Below, in pieces: positions 1 to 10,110 of a DNA stretch of 64,000 nucleotides. How positions within the stretch are numbered: the first letter of the stretch is position 1; every line of letters starts with the position of its first letter. The stretch is taken from assembly GCA_021737405.1 (NCBI GenBank), contig JAIPEG010000002.1, positions 124,001 through 188,000 on the forward strand. The letters run 5' to 3'. Below the pieces are notes generated by a model that was given only the letters and a program-made list of their open reading frames with translations, was not told the origin of the DNA and did not search any database. Both the position numbers and the translations under genes were made by a program. The stretch is from Bacteriovoracaceae bacterium (GTDB lineage Bacteria; Bdellovibrionota; Bacteriovoracia; Bacteriovoracales; Bacteriovoracaceae).

Positions 1-1
1 A

Positions 2-136
2 GGGATTGCTTGGCTTGCATTTAAATTGGTTGAACTAGGCTATATATCGAGATTTTGGGCAATAGCGTTATTTTTAATTGTAATTATAAATAGTTTTGGA
101 TTATTGATTTGGCATGGAACTAATAAAAAAAATTGA
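2..136 (+). CDS. Partial small membrane protein (C-terminal end only), probably AtpZ/ATP-synthase-accessory type
   Basis: Open frame from the window edge: GIAWLAFKLVELGYISRFWAIALFLIVIINSFGLLIWHGTNKKN*. Two hydrophobic stretches; lies directly upstream of and overlaps an AtpI-like ORF and atpB. Confidence 0.35.
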   Translation, partial: GIAWLAFKLVELGYISRFWAIALFLIVIINSFGLLIWHGTNKKN

Positions 137-485
137 TCATAAATTATTTTGGCCCCTATCCCTTGTAAGCACTTTAATATTTTGCTTATTTGCTAGAGGT
201 CCAGTGGAATTATATTCTATTATATTTGTTTACGCAGCGACTCTTATTAGTCTCTTTATGCTGATGGCGATTCTTTACTCTCTTGTTTTGGATCAGGAAT
301 CAAGAATAACAGGCAGATTGAAAAAGGGACGCCTCCTACTCTATATGTTTTTCCACATCCTTTTTCTATTTGGCTCAATTGGTATAGGTGTACATTTTAT
401 GGGGAATAGGATAATACTTGCGGTACTCAATTATGTAACTCAAATTTTTGTGCTAGGCATTGGTCTTCGTAAAAACTTGAAATAA
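114..485 (+). CDS. AtpI-like small membrane protein (ATP synthase protein I family candidate)
   Basis: 123 aa with about four hydrophobic helices, immediately upstream of atpB; position more than sequence supports the call. Confidence 0.45.
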   Translation: MELIKKIDHKLFWPLSLVSTLIFCLFARGPVELYSIIFVYAATLISLFMLMAILYSLVLDQESRITGRLKKGRLLLYMFFHILFLFGSIGIGVHFMGNRIILAVLNYVTQIFVLGIGLRKNLK

Positions 486-518
486 ATGGCATCTGGAAAG
501 ATGTTGTGGGTGTTTAAA

Positions 519-1286
519 ATGAAAAGACTACTAATTCCAGCTTTAACAATTTTATCTACAAGCACAATGGCCGCTTCTGGATTTACTTGGTTTGGTGGAC
601 TATCACATGCCCTCCATATCCCAGGACATACTATAACATTCATATTTGTAGGCCTTGCTCTTCTAAGTATGGGTGTTTTATACAGATCGAAAATTTCAAA
701 AGTTTCAAATGTTGTTATTCCAGATAAGGGAATTACTTTTAGAAATATTGTTGAACTCTATGGGAACTTTATATACGGACAATGCAAGGGAATTATTGGA
801 GAAGAAGAAGGACCGAAGTATTTCTCGTTCATTTCTTCAATTTTTATTTTAATTTTGATTTCAAACTTGATCGGCCTTGTCCCAGGCTTCTTGCCCCCTA
901 CTGAATACTTATCAACTACACTCGCACTTGGCGCATTTGCTTTTATTTATTACAACTACCAAGGTTGTAAGGAGCAAGGTACTTGGAATTATATTAAACA
1001 CTTTGCTGGCCCTCTTTGGTACTTAGCCTTTTTAATATTTCCAATCGAAATTATTTCAAACTTTATTAGACCACTTTCACTAGCACTACGTTTAAGATCA
1101 AACATGATGGGCGACCACATTGTTTTGACTCAGTTTTCAAACCTAGTAGCACTCGGTGTTCCTATTATTTTCATGGTTTTAGGAATTTTAGTTTCACTAA
1201 TTCAAGCATATGTTTTTACAGTTTTAACAATGGTTTATATCCAAATGGCGGTTGCACATCACGATCATGATGAAGATCAACACTAA
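519..1286 (+). CDS. atpB: ATP synthase F0 subunit a (ORF track start 486; MKRLLIPAL start at 519 looks better)
   Basis: Subunit a motifs FISSIFILILISNLIGLVPGF and RPLSLALRLRSNMMGDH (conserved Arg helix), His/Asp-rich C-terminus. Confidence 0.92.
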   Translation: MKRLLIPALTILSTSTMAASGFTWFGGLSHALHIPGHTITFIFVGLALLSMGVLYRSKISKVSNVVIPDKGITFRNIVELYGNFIYGQCKGIIGEEEGPKYFSFISSIFILILISNLIGLVPGFLPPTEYLSTTLALGAFAFIYYNYQGCKEQGTWNYIKHFAGPLWYLAFLIFPIEIISNFIRPLSLALRLRSNMMGDHIVLTQFSNLVALGVPIIFMVLGILVSLIQAYVFTVLTMVYIQMAVAHHDHDEDQH

Positions 1287-1329
1287 GATATAGACTTAAA
1301 CTTTTAACCACAAATTTAGGAGAATGGTT

Positions 1330-1632
1330 ATGAACAAATTTCTAGTAGCTTTTTTGGCCGTTGTTGTTTCTGGTGCAGTTTTCGCTCAAGAGGGTGGAAT
1401 GACTACACTTATCCCAATGAATGAATTCACAAAAATCCCAATGTACTTCCTAGCAGTTGCTTTCGCAGCTTACGCAGGTACACGTGCTCAATCAGCAGCT
1501 GCTTCTGTAGCTCTTGAAGGTATGGCCCGTAACCCAGCAGCAGCTGACAAGCTTTTCGTACCAATGATTCTTGGTCTTGCACTTATGGAATCACTTGTGA
1601 TCTTTACACTTATCACAATCTTCCTTGTATAA
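1330..1632 (+). CDS. atpE: ATP synthase F0 subunit c with N-terminal signal-like extension (ORF track start 1324)
   Basis: ALEGMARNPAAADKLFVPMILGLALMESLVIFTLI: polar loop RNP and carboxylate E in helix 2; N-terminus MNKFLVAFLAVVVSGAVFAQ looks like a signal peptide. Confidence 0.92.
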   Translation: MNKFLVAFLAVVVSGAVFAQEGGMTTLIPMNEFTKIPMYFLAVAFAAYAGTRAQSAAASVALEGMARNPAAADKLFVPMILGLALMESLVIFTLITIFLV

Positions 1633-1652
1633 TTTTTAAAAAAATATACATA

Positions 1653-1685
1653 AAAAGAAGGGGGCTCGATGAGCCCCCTTTTTTA
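1653..1685 (+). terminator. Rho-independent terminator of the atp operon
   Basis: GGGGGCTC GA TGAGCCCCC followed by TTTTTT, directly after atpE. Confidence 0.93.
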
Positions 1686-1706
1686 TGCTTAATTTAGAAT
1701 TAATCA

Positions 1707-2909
1707 TTAATTAACTTTAATCTCAAAATTCTGCCTTCTGGTTAACGGCTCTCTTGTCCTATTGATGATCTCATCTTCAAAATTAAGAGATACTTCTACA
1801 GTAACCTCGTGCTTCTTATCTTTTAAGCTAACTCCATATTTACTCAAATCGATTAGTAATTTAGTGCCACCATTAACTTGCTGAAAAGAAAGTTGATTAT
1901 GAGTAAGAGTCTTGTCGAATAAAGTCTTAGCTCCAGAAAAAGGACCATCTCTTACAATTTTTAGAGCGACTTTAATTCTCTCGGGCTTTGAAATGTAGCC
2001 TGTCGTAAACCAAGCTGCATTTGACGATAAACCCATTCCTTGAATCGCTTTCTTTATAGGCTCAAATTCTTTTTCTCTATCAAAAAAGGCGAAGTCAAAG
2101 TTGACACTAGAGTTTGATGAGTCTGGCATATCAACACGACTTGTGACTTTCTTCATGCTAATTAAAACTGGCTTTCTTGAGTTATCTTTTGCTCTGACAG
2201 TAACTTCAGCCATTTCATCAATGATGAATTCAAAATCAACGTTAGTCCTTGGAGCATCATCAACATAATTAATATTTACTGATGAACTAACCTTGCGATC
2301 AAATGTGTAAGGGATCCTAACAGTTCTTCTACATGGATAAGTTTCGTCGCGATATCTTGTAACCATACGACAAATCCATTCCTGATATGGAACTTGACTA
2401 CAAACATTTCTACCAGGTTCCCAATCACAAACTCTTCTTGGTTCACGCGTACACTCTCTATCTTGATAAGGAACTTGGCGACAAACTTCTTGACCTGGGC
2501 GAGTGTCACAAACCCTACGACCTGGCACTGTGCGACATTCGCCGTTGCGACAAACCTGTCTTGGAGGAGTGTCTCTACAGACTTGTCTGTCAGGACCTCT
2601 GCGACATTCTCTGCGGTACCTAGTAACGGTTCTACAGCGTGTTTCATATTCAGTACGGCAAACGTCACGACCTGGAACTTGACGGCATTCCTGACGGTAT
2701 CTTGTCTCGTAGCCGCACTCTTCAGTTTCATAAGGAATCTGTCTTGTGCAAGTTGAATCTTGATCCTCTTCTCTGTAACGAGTAACAGTGTTAATTATGT
2801 CTAATTCTAAAGCGTCACCATTTTGACCACTATAATTAATGGTTTTGGAGCTTTCAGCCTGGCTACTTATACAAAGTAAAAGTGTGGTTAAAAGAAATAA
2901 AAATTTCAT
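1707..2909 (-). CDS. Secreted Cys/Arg-rich repeat protein, unknown function (ORF track start 2939; MKFLFLLTT start at 2909 preceded by AGGAG)
   Basis: Signal peptide MKFLFLLTTLLLCISSQA, then about 160 aa with repeated units such as VPYQ..C, GR.VC, RYR.EC, then a C-terminal non-repeat domain of about 200 aa. Confidence 0.75.
   Translation of the reverse strand: MKFLFLLTTLLLCISSQAESSKTINYSGQNGDALELDIINTVTRYREEDQDSTCTRQIPYETEECGYETRYRQECRQVPGRDVCRTEYETRCRTVTRYRRECRRGPDRQVCRDTPPRQVCRNGECRTVPGRRVCDTRPGQEVCRQVPYQDRECTREPRRVCDWEPGRNVCSQVPYQEWICRMVTRYRDETYPCRRTVRIPYTFDRKVSSSVNINYVDDAPRTNVDFEFIIDEMAEVTVRAKDNSRKPVLISMKKVTSRVDMPDSSNSSVNFDFAFFDREKEFEPIKKAIQGMGLSSNAAWFTTGYISKPERIKVALKIVRDGPFSGAKTLFDKTLTHNQLSFQQVNGGTKLLIDLSKYGVSLKDKKHEVTVEVSLNFEDEIINRTREPLTRRQNFEIKVN
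2320..2775 (-). repeat. Degenerate tandem repeats encoding the Cys/Arg-rich segment
   Basis: Recurrent protein units RTVPGRRVC, RQVPYQDREC, SQVPYQEWIC, TVTRYRREC, MVTRYRDE; matching DNA periodicity and spurious long ORFs in other frames. Confidence 0.7.
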
Positions 2910-3164
2910 AGAATTCTCCTGATAGTAAAAGATACTCAATTATTACTTAACAAGAAATGTTAGGGCTCTACATTGCGCATAGCTCAAAAGTAAGTTGTAA
3001 ATCCCTATTAGTTCATAAACAAAAAATACATGTAAGAATTAAGAAATAAAGTGGTGTCATCTTGACTACACTCCGTGAATGAAAGAGCCGTATGGCCTTA
3101 GTTTCTTGTCTTTAGGCCATAGACGAGATATGTCAAAACCAAAGATTATGAAAAAGTTAATGCG

Positions 3165-4235
3165 ATGCTAAGTGAATACATACAGTATATGAAGAGGGCT
3201 TTGGACCTGGCTGAACTTGGGAGTTCAACAGTGTCCCCTAACCCACTGGTTGGTGCCATTTTAGTGAAAAATGGGAAAATTATTGGCGAAGGTTTCCATA
3301 AGAGAAAGGGTGAAGCCCATGCCGAAGTATTGGCGATTGAAAACGCTACGGAAAATGTGGAAGGCTCAACACTTTTTTGTACTTTAGAGCCATGTTGCCA
3401 CACAAATAAGTCTACACCTCCATGCATTGATTTAATTTTAAGAAAAAAAATTAAGAAAGTTGTCATCGCAACAAGAGACCCAAATCCGATGGTGGCCGGT
3501 AAGGGCATTGAGTTATTAAAAGATAATAAGGTGGAAGTGGTAGAAGATATTTTAAAAGAAGAGGCCATAAGACAAAATGAAATTTTCTTTAAAAATATGT
3601 TAAATCAAAAACCTTTTATTCACATAAAGGTGGGAAGTACCCTAGATGGAAGGATTGCTACGGATAGTGGTGATTCAAAGTGGATAACTTCTGAATATGC
3701 TAGACAAGAAGTTCATGAATTAAGAAAAAAATATGATGCAGTTATGATTGGTAAAAATACCTTAAGGAATGATAATCCTCGCTTAAATGCTAGAGCTGAT
3801 GAAATTGAAATTAAAGAAGGTATCAAAATTATTGTCGGAGATTTGGAAGAGAGAGATCTAAATTTAAATATCTTTAAATCAACTAAACCAATCATAAATA
3901 TTTATAATAACAAAAAGCTAGTAAATGAAAAAATAAAATCAATAAAGAGAAATTCTAGCTGGGATGAAACGTTCAAGGATTTGTTTAAATTAGATATTTG
4001 CTCAGTATTGATTGAGGGTGGTTCAATACTTGTTTCTTCCTTACTTAAGGAAGGAGAATACGACAGAGCTACTTTTTATTTATCGCCAAAGATTATTGGA
4101 AATGGCCCCTCTTTATTTAACGATAAAGATAATCAAAAGATGGATAAGGCCATTGGCTTAAATGGTAAATGGCGAATTCTAAGATCGCAGGAAGCAGTTT
4201 TAGAGGTGGAGAAACAATGTTTACAGGTCTTGTAA
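3165..4235 (+). CDS. ribD: Bifunctional diaminohydroxyphosphoribosylaminopyrimidine deaminase / reductase RibD
   Basis: AHAEVLAIENA and CTLEPCCHTNKSTPPCIDLI deaminase motifs; reductase domain KVGSTLDGRIATDSGDSKWITS. Confidence 0.95.
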   Translation: MLSEYIQYMKRALDLAELGSSTVSPNPLVGAILVKNGKIIGEGFHKRKGEAHAEVLAIENATENVEGSTLFCTLEPCCHTNKSTPPCIDLILRKKIKKVVIATRDPNPMVAGKGIELLKDNKVEVVEDILKEEAIRQNEIFFKNMLNQKPFIHIKVGSTLDGRIATDSGDSKWITSEYARQEVHELRKKYDAVMIGKNTLRNDNPRLNARADEIEIKEGIKIIVGDLEERDLNLNIFKSTKPIINIYNNKKLVNEKIKSIKRNSSWDETFKDLFKLDICSVLIEGGSILVSSLLKEGEYDRATFYLSPKIIGNGPSLFNDKDNQKMDKAIGLNGKWRILRSQEAVLEVEKQCLQVL

Positions 4236-4894
4236 ATTCAGTCGGGAAAGTATCCTCTATTGAGAGGATTACAGAGGGTTATAAATTTATAATTCACGAC
4301 CAAAAAATTGCAAAAGAAGTTAAAGTAGATGATTCGGTTTCAATAAATGGGGCCTGCCAGACGGTCGTTTCTTTTACAGATTCAACCTTTACTGTTCAGG
4401 CAGTGCAAACAACTTTAAACAAAACTAACTTTAAAAGTCTGAAATGCGGAAGTTTTGTAAATTTGGAATTGGCCATGAGATTGAGTGATCGCTTAGGTGG
4501 ACATTTGGTCCAGGGACATGTGAATGGCACTGGCGAAGTTTTAGGTTGGCAGCAAACTGGTAAGAATTACGAATTAGAATTTAAGATACCCACTGAATTA
4601 ATGAAATACGTTGTTAAAGAAGGGTCGATTACTCTCAATGGAGTTAGCCTAACAGTGAGCGATATATCAATTGATAAGTGCTGTGGAAAAGTATCGATCA
4701 TTCCTCACACATGGGACAATACAGTTTTTAAATATTCAAAGCGTGGGGATATGTTGAACCTAGAAGTGGATATATTAGCTAAATATGTGGAAAACCTCCT
4801 GTTTCATGGTGGTAAATCAGATAAATATGTGAAAGAAACCTCACAGAGTAAACTCTCTGAAGAGTGGATAAAGTCTCAAGGATTTTGGAATTAA
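4217..4894 (+). CDS. ribE: Riboflavin synthase alpha chain (ORF track start 4169; MFTGLV start at 4217)
   Basis: [36 protein letters not shown] motifs. Confidence 0.95.
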   Translation: MFTGLVNSVGKVSSIERITEGYKFIIHDQKIAKEVKVDDSVSINGACQTVVSFTDSTFTVQAVQTTLNKTNFKSLKCGSFVNLELAMRLSDRLGGHLVQGHVNGTGEVLGWQQTGKNYELEFKIPTELMKYVVKEGSITLNGVSLTVSDISIDKCCGKVSIIPHTWDNTVFKYSKRGDMLNLEVDILAKYVENLLFHGGKSDKYVKETSQSKLSEEWIKSQGFWN

Positions 4895-4895
4895 T

Positions 4896-6122
4896 ATGTT
4901 TGATAAAATAGAAGAAGCAATTGAAGAGATAAAATTAGGCAAAATGGTGATCGTCCTTGATGACGAAGACCGGGAAAATGAAGGTGACCTTGTTATGGCT
5001 GCCGACAAGGTCACTCCAGAAGCAATCAATTTTATGGCAATAAAGGGACGCGGAATTATTTGTGCCCCAATTACGAAAAAGAATGCCCAGCGCTTAGATT
5101 TAGATTTAATGGTAAATCAGAATGACTCGATCCATGAAACAGCTTTTACGGTTTCGGTTGATTGTGCTGATGGTGGAACCGGAATCTCTGCTCAAGATAG
5201 ATCAGATACAATACAACTTTTAACAAAAGCTCAAACTAAACCAAGTGATTTACTAAGACCGGGACACATATTTCCGTTAATTTCGAAGCCTGGCGGAGTT
5301 CTTCAAAGAGCTGGCCACACTGAAGCTGCTGTTGATTTAGCTTTGCTTGCAGAATGTAGTCCTGTTGGGGTCATTTGTGAAATTATGGATGAAGACGGTA
5401 CCATGGCCCGAAGGGACAGGTTAATTACGTTAGCAAATGAGTGGAATTTAAAAATCATCACCATTAAAGATTTAATCGAATACAGAAGACATAATCAATT
5501 ACCCGAAGTTGAAGAAGCTGGACCTAAGATAAGAAAAACTTCTCAAATTAAATTCCCAAATAAATTTGGAGAATTTGATCTTCACCTCTTTGAGACTGAT
5601 CTAGCAAAACAGCCCCACCATATTGCCCTTACTATGGGGGAAATAAAGTCTGAAGAATCAGTACTTGTAAGAGTTCACTCAGAATGTTTCACAGGTGATA
5701 TTTTTGGTTCTTTAAGATGCGAATGTGGAAAACAATTAGAAAAGGCAATGGAACTCATCGCCAATGAAGGAAAAGGGGTTCTTGTCTATCTAAGACAAGA
5801 AGGCCGTGGAATTGGATTGCCAAATAAAATAAAGGCCTATGCTTTACAGGATGAAGGTTATGACACTGTTGAAGCTAACAAGAAACTGGGCTTTAAAGAT
5901 GATTTACGAGAGTACGGAGTTGGTGCAGAAATTCTAAAGCAATTAGGCGTTAAAAAATTTAAACTTCTAACAAATAACCCTAGAAAAATTGTAGGACTAG
6001 AAGGTTTTGAATTAGAACTAATTGAAAGGGTCCCACTAGAAATAGAACCAAATAGCGTAAATTATGAGTACTTAAAAACTAAAAAAGATAAACTAGGACA
6101 TATTTTAAATAATATAAAATAA
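4896..6122 (+). CDS. ribBA: Bifunctional DHBP synthase / GTP cyclohydrolase II
   Basis: [18 protein letters not shown]-type N-terminus, [59 protein letters not shown]. Confidence 0.96.
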   Translation: MFDKIEEAIEEIKLGKMVIVLDDEDRENEGDLVMAADKVTPEAINFMAIKGRGIICAPITKKNAQRLDLDLMVNQNDSIHETAFTVSVDCADGGTGISAQDRSDTIQLLTKAQTKPSDLLRPGHIFPLISKPGGVLQRAGHTEAAVDLALLAECSPVGVICEIMDEDGTMARRDRLITLANEWNLKIITIKDLIEYRRHNQLPEVEEAGPKIRKTSQIKFPNKFGEFDLHLFETDLAKQPHHIALTMGEIKSEESVLVRVHSECFTGDIFGSLRCECGKQLEKAMELIANEGKGVLVYLRQEGRGIGLPNKIKAYALQDEGYDTVEANKKLGFKDDLREYGVGAEILKQLGVKKFKLLTNNPRKIVGLEGFELELIERVPLEIEPNSVNYEYLKTKKDKLGHILNNIK

Positions 6123-6136
6123 ACCTTAACGGTTGG

Positions 6137-6610
6137 ATGGAAAAGATGAAAACATTTGAAGGACACTTATCAGCTGAAGGAAAGAAATACGGAATTGTTG
6201 TTGGCCGTTTTAATGAGTTTATTTCAAGTAAACTTTTGGGTGGTGCTATTGATTGTATCAAGCGACATTCAGGTAATACAAATGACGTAGCAGTAACTTG
6301 GGTTCCAGGCGCTTACGAAATTCCATTGGTCGCTAAAAAAATGGCCGTCACAAATAACTACGATGCCATAATTTGTCTTGGCGCTGTGATAAGAGGTAGC
6401 ACACCTCATTTTGATTTCGTATCTGCTGAAGTAGCAAAAGGTATTTCAAGAGTATCATTGGATACAGATGTACCAGTAATTTTTGGTGTTATAACAACAG
6501 ACAACATTGAACAGGCCATCGAGAGAGCTGGAACAAAGGCCGGCAATAAAGGTTGGGACGCAGCAATGTCTGCTATTGAGATGTCAACTTTACTTGGTAC
6601 TATCGAATAA
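6137..6610 (+). CDS. ribH: 6,7-dimethyl-8-ribityllumazine synthase
   Basis: [46 protein letters not shown]. Confidence 0.96.
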   Translation: MEKMKTFEGHLSAEGKKYGIVVGRFNEFISSKLLGGAIDCIKRHSGNTNDVAVTWVPGAYEIPLVAKKMAVTNNYDAIICLGAVIRGSTPHFDFVSAEVAKGISRVSLDTDVPVIFGVITTDNIEQAIERAGTKAGNKGWDAAMSAIEMSTLLGTIE

Positions 6611-7303
6611 ATAACGAGAAGCAATGATTGCACAGGAGTGCCCAGCATTAAGGTGCTGGACCTCCTCTTTAATTGGTATTTTTACCATTAGTTCACAAAG
6701 ATCTTTTATAGTGTCGTCCATGCCGTGACCTTCACTTCCGATAATAAAGCCACTCAATTTTTCAGGATTCCATTTCGCTAGACTAGTAGAATTTTTCTCA
6801 TTAGCAGTTCCATAGATTGGGTAAGGACAACTTCTTATCAATTCATCAAGTTGATCCGTTTTAAAAATATTAAGAAAAACAAAGTTACCCATGGAAACCC
6901 TGATACATCTTCTTAAAAAGGGACTGACCGACTTATTGTCAAAGATAAGAGTTTTAAAACCAAGTCCACTTATTGTCCTTACAATCGCTCCAACATTTTC
7001 CGGGCTGGTAACTCCGTTCAGAATAACGAACGGAGGAACTATTTCGGCATTTGGCAGAGGCGCTTTTTCGAAAATACCAATGATACCTTTATGATACTTT
7101 GAACCAGGAATTTTAGAAAAATTGATTATCGATATACTTGGAAAAAACTCCTTAAGATCATTGGGGAATTCTATGTTTTCATCAACAAATAAGTGAAGTG
7201 GTTTGTAATTACTGTTGAGAATGATTTTTTCAACAACTTTATATGAATCGGCCAGAATATAATCATCATTTTCTTTTAATGAGTTGATGTCGAATTTGAT
7301 CAT
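6590..7303 (-). CDS. TrmH/SpoU-family RNA methyltransferase
   Basis: [61 protein letters not shown]. Confidence 0.88.
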   Translation of the reverse strand: MIKFDINSLKENDDYILADSYKVVEKIILNSNYKPLHLFVDENIEFPNDLKEFFPSISIINFSKIPGSKYHKGIIGIFEKAPLPNAEIVPPFVILNGVTSPENVGAIVRTISGLGFKTLIFDNKSVSPFLRRCIRVSMGNFVFLNIFKTDQLDELIRSCPYPIYGTANEKNSTSLAKWNPEKLSGFIIGSEGHGMDDTIKDLCELMVKIPIKEEVQHLNAGHSCAIIASRYLFDSTK

Positions 7304-10110
7304 TTTAAAATCTTTTTCAAATATTGACCCGTAAAGGACGTCTTAATTTTTGCGACCTCTTCAGGAGTTCCCTGGGCAACAATCTCTCCACCTTTTGATC
7401 CTCCCTCTGGACCTAAGTCAATTATATGATCAGAATTTTTAATTATATCCAAGTTGTGTTCAATAATGATGACGAGGTGACCTTGATCAACAAGATCGTT
7501 AATGGCCTTTAATAAAATTTTAATGTCTTGAAAATGAAGGCCAGTGGTGGGCTCATCTAAAATATAGAGTGTTTTTCCTTTTGTTTTTTTAGCGAGCTCT
7601 CGACTAAGCTTTAATCTTTGCGCCTCTCCCCCACTTAAAGTAGTGGCAGGTTGACCTAATTTCATATAGCCAAGACCAACGCTTTTTAATGTATTAAGAA
7701 TTCTAAAAAGTTTTGGGTGATTCTTAAAAAAATCACAACCATCTTCAATAGTCATGTCCAATACATCAGCAATACTCTTGCCTTTATAAAGTACGCTTAG
7801 AGTTTCATTGTTATAGCGCTTACCCTTACATTCGGAACACGTAATATAAACGTCAGGTAGAAAGTGCATTTCAATTTTTTTAACGCCATTGCCTTCACAA
7901 TCTTCACAACGACCACCTTTTACGTTAAAGGAAAAGCGCCCCTGTTTATATCCTCTGATTTGAGACTCTGGTGTTTTAGAATAGATCTTTCTAATATCAT
8001 CAAAGAGACCAGTATAGGTGGCAGGATTAGAGTGCGGGGTTCTGCCGATTGGACTTTGGTCCAATTCAATAATTGATTTAAAAAGCTCTAGTCCTTTGAT
8101 GGAATGATAGTTTTTTCTAGAATATAGTCCCCCCATGGGGGTTAAGTAGTTTTTACAAGCCGGTACGAAAACTTCATGCAGTAAAGTCGACTTACCTGAA
8201 CCACTAACACCTGTAATACACACTAAGCCTTCTCTTGGAATGACGAGGTCTAGATTTTTAAGATTATTATGCTTTGCCCCTTTAAGGGTAATAGTATCTT
8301 TTGTTTTTCTTCTTACCTTAGGAGTTTCAATAGATTTCTTACCGGTAAGGTAATCTGCGGTTAATGAATTCTTGTTTTTAAGAAACTGAGCCTTGGTTCC
8401 AATATTTACAACTTCACCGCCATGTCGACCAGCTCCTGGTCCAAGGTCTATGAGGAAGTCACTTTCGGCCATTGTCTCTTCATCATGCTCTACTACTAGT
8501 ACGGTATTGCCGAGGTCCCTAAGAGATTTTAAGGTTTGTATTAGAAGTGTGTTGTCTCGTTGGTGAAGTCCAATTGAGGGCTCATCTAAAACATAGAGAA
8601 CACCACTTAGTGCAGAGCCAATTTGAGTTGCCAGCCTAATCCTTTGGCTTTCCCCACCGCTAAGGCTTGCAGCCGAGCGGTTTAAATTAAGATAGCCAAG
8701 GCCTACATTAACTAAGAATTTTAGGCGGGAACGTATTTCTTTCAAAAGCTTGTCTGAAATAACGGCTTTCTCACCTTTTAAAAAATCTTTTTTGAAAAAT
8801 TCAAAAGCATCATCAATACTTAATAAGGATATATCCATGATGTTTTGTTTATTGATTAAAGTATTCAAAGCGGCTTGATTTAAGCGCATCCCATCACAAG
8901 ACTGACATGTCTGTATTTTCATGAAATTTTCTAAGCTCTTTCGAACCTTTTCGGATCCTGTTTCATGAAATTTCTTATCAAACCAATCCAAAATACCAGG
9001 AAAGGGTTTGCTAAACTCAAAGTGACTATTCTCTGATTTAAAGGAATATGTGTATACCTGATCCGTGCCAAGCCATAGTTTAGTATAGGTGGCTTTTTTT
9101 AATTTATTTAATGGGGTTGCGCCATTATAGCCCTCTGCCTCTAGAAAGCATTCCACCATTTTGTAGAGAAAGTTATTTCTCTTGGTAAGAGGTTCTATTG
9201 CTCCCTTAAGAACACCTAAGTTTTCATCGAAAATCATACTCTCTTGTGAAAACTCTTTGCTCTCGCCAAGACCATTGCACTTTGGACAAGCACCAATGGG
9301 GCTATTAAAGGAAAATAGTCGTGGTTCTAAATCAGGAAATGTATCTCCCGTACTATCGGAAACTAGGTTTTCTGAAAAGCTTGTTACAGTATCTTCGTTA
9401 ATGAGAACAACGATCGAGCCATTACCAAGTTTTAGGCAGTGCTCAACGCTTTCGGTTAATCTCTTTTCAATACCCTCTTTAATAAGAATACGATCAACAA
9501 CGATATCAAAATGAAAACTTCCTCCAACAAATTTGATATCAGTATCAAGAGTGGTGACTTCATTATTAACTCTGACCCTGGAGTAACCCATTGCCAAAAA
9601 TTTATTAATTTCTTTTAGAGCATCTTTTTTAGTTTTATTTTCAATCGGCGACAAAAGTTGAACTTTTGTTTTTTCACTTAAGGCCAGTAGCTCACGAACA
9701 ATCTGAGGAGGAGTATATTTTTTGACAATCTTGCCGCTAGCGGGATCATGTAAATCCCCCACTCTCGCAAATAAAACTCTTAAATAATCGTAAATTTCTG
9801 TAATGGTTCCCACGGTGGAGCGAGGGTTTTTCGTGGTGGATTTTTGATCAATAGCAATTGCAGGACTTAGTCCGGTAATACTCTCAACATCTGGTGGTTG
9901 GTATTGGCCTAAGAATTGTCGAGCATAGCTTGAAAGAGATTCAATATATCGACGTTGTCCTTCAACATAGATGGTATCAAAGGCTAAGGAGGACTTTCCT
10001 GAGCCACTGGGTCCCGTAATAACGGTTAGGCTATTTTTAGGAATGGTAACGGAAACGTCTTTTAAATTATGTACTCGAGACTTAGTAACTTTTATTTCAT
10101 TTATTGTCAT
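7300..10110 (-). CDS. uvrA: Excinuclease ABC subunit A
   Basis: 936 aa; two ATPase halves (GPSGSGKSSLAFDT, GVSGSGKSTLL), zinc CxxC pairs, LSGGESQRIRLATQ / LSGGEAQRLKLSREL. Confidence 0.97.
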   Translation of the reverse strand: MTINEIKVTKSRVHNLKDVSVTIPKNSLTVITGPSGSGKSSLAFDTIYVEGQRRYIESLSSYARQFLGQYQPPDVESITGLSPAIAIDQKSTTKNPRSTVGTITEIYDYLRVLFARVGDLHDPASGKIVKKYTPPQIVRELLALSEKTKVQLLSPIENKTKKDALKEINKFLAMGYSRVRVNNEVTTLDTDIKFVGGSFHFDIVVDRILIKEGIEKRLTESVEHCLKLGNGSIVVLINEDTVTSFSENLVSDSTGDTFPDLEPRLFSFNSPIGACPKCNGLGESKEFSQESMIFDENLGVLKGAIEPLTKRNNFLYKMVECFLEAEGYNGATPLNKLKKATYTKLWLGTDQVYTYSFKSENSHFEFSKPFPGILDWFDKKFHETGSEKVRKSLENFMKIQTCQSCDGMRLNQAALNTLINKQNIMDISLLSIDDAFEFFKKDFLKGEKAVISDKLLKEIRSRLKFLVNVGLGYLNLNRSAASLSGGESQRIRLATQIGSALSGVLYVLDEPSIGLHQRDNTLLIQTLKSLRDLGNTVLVVEHDEETMAESDFLIDLGPGAGRHGGEVVNIGTKAQFLKNKNSLTADYLTGKKSIETPKVRRKTKDTITLKGAKHNNLKNLDLVIPREGLVCITGVSGSGKSTLLHEVFVPACKNYLTPMGGLYSRKNYHSIKGLELFKSIIELDQSPIGRTPHSNPATYTGLFDDIRKIYSKTPESQIRGYKQGRFSFNVKGGRCEDCEGNGVKKIEMHFLPDVYITCSECKGKRYNNETLSVLYKGKSIADVLDMTIEDGCDFFKNHPKLFRILNTLKSVGLGYMKLGQPATTLSGGEAQRLKLSRELAKKTKGKTLYILDEPTTGLHFQDIKILLKAINDLVDQGHLVIIIEHNLDIIKNSDHIIDLGPEGGSKGGEIVAQGTPEEVAKIKTSFTGQYLKKILK

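Noticed and set aside
2276-2756. ORFs 2276..2731 (-), 2387..2623 (+) and 2394..2756 (+) overlapping the Cys-rich gene
   Set aside because: Shadow ORFs caused by the compositional bias and periodicity of the repeat region; no RBS or recognisable motifs.
3146-3568. 140-aa ORF antisense to ribD
   Set aside because: Shadow ORF opposite a conserved gene.
6590-6610. 21-nt convergent overlap of ribH and the SpoU methyltransferase gene
   Set aside because: Small tail-to-tail overlaps are common in compact genomes.
9182-9514. 110-aa ORF antisense to uvrA
   Set aside because: Shadow ORF opposite a conserved gene.
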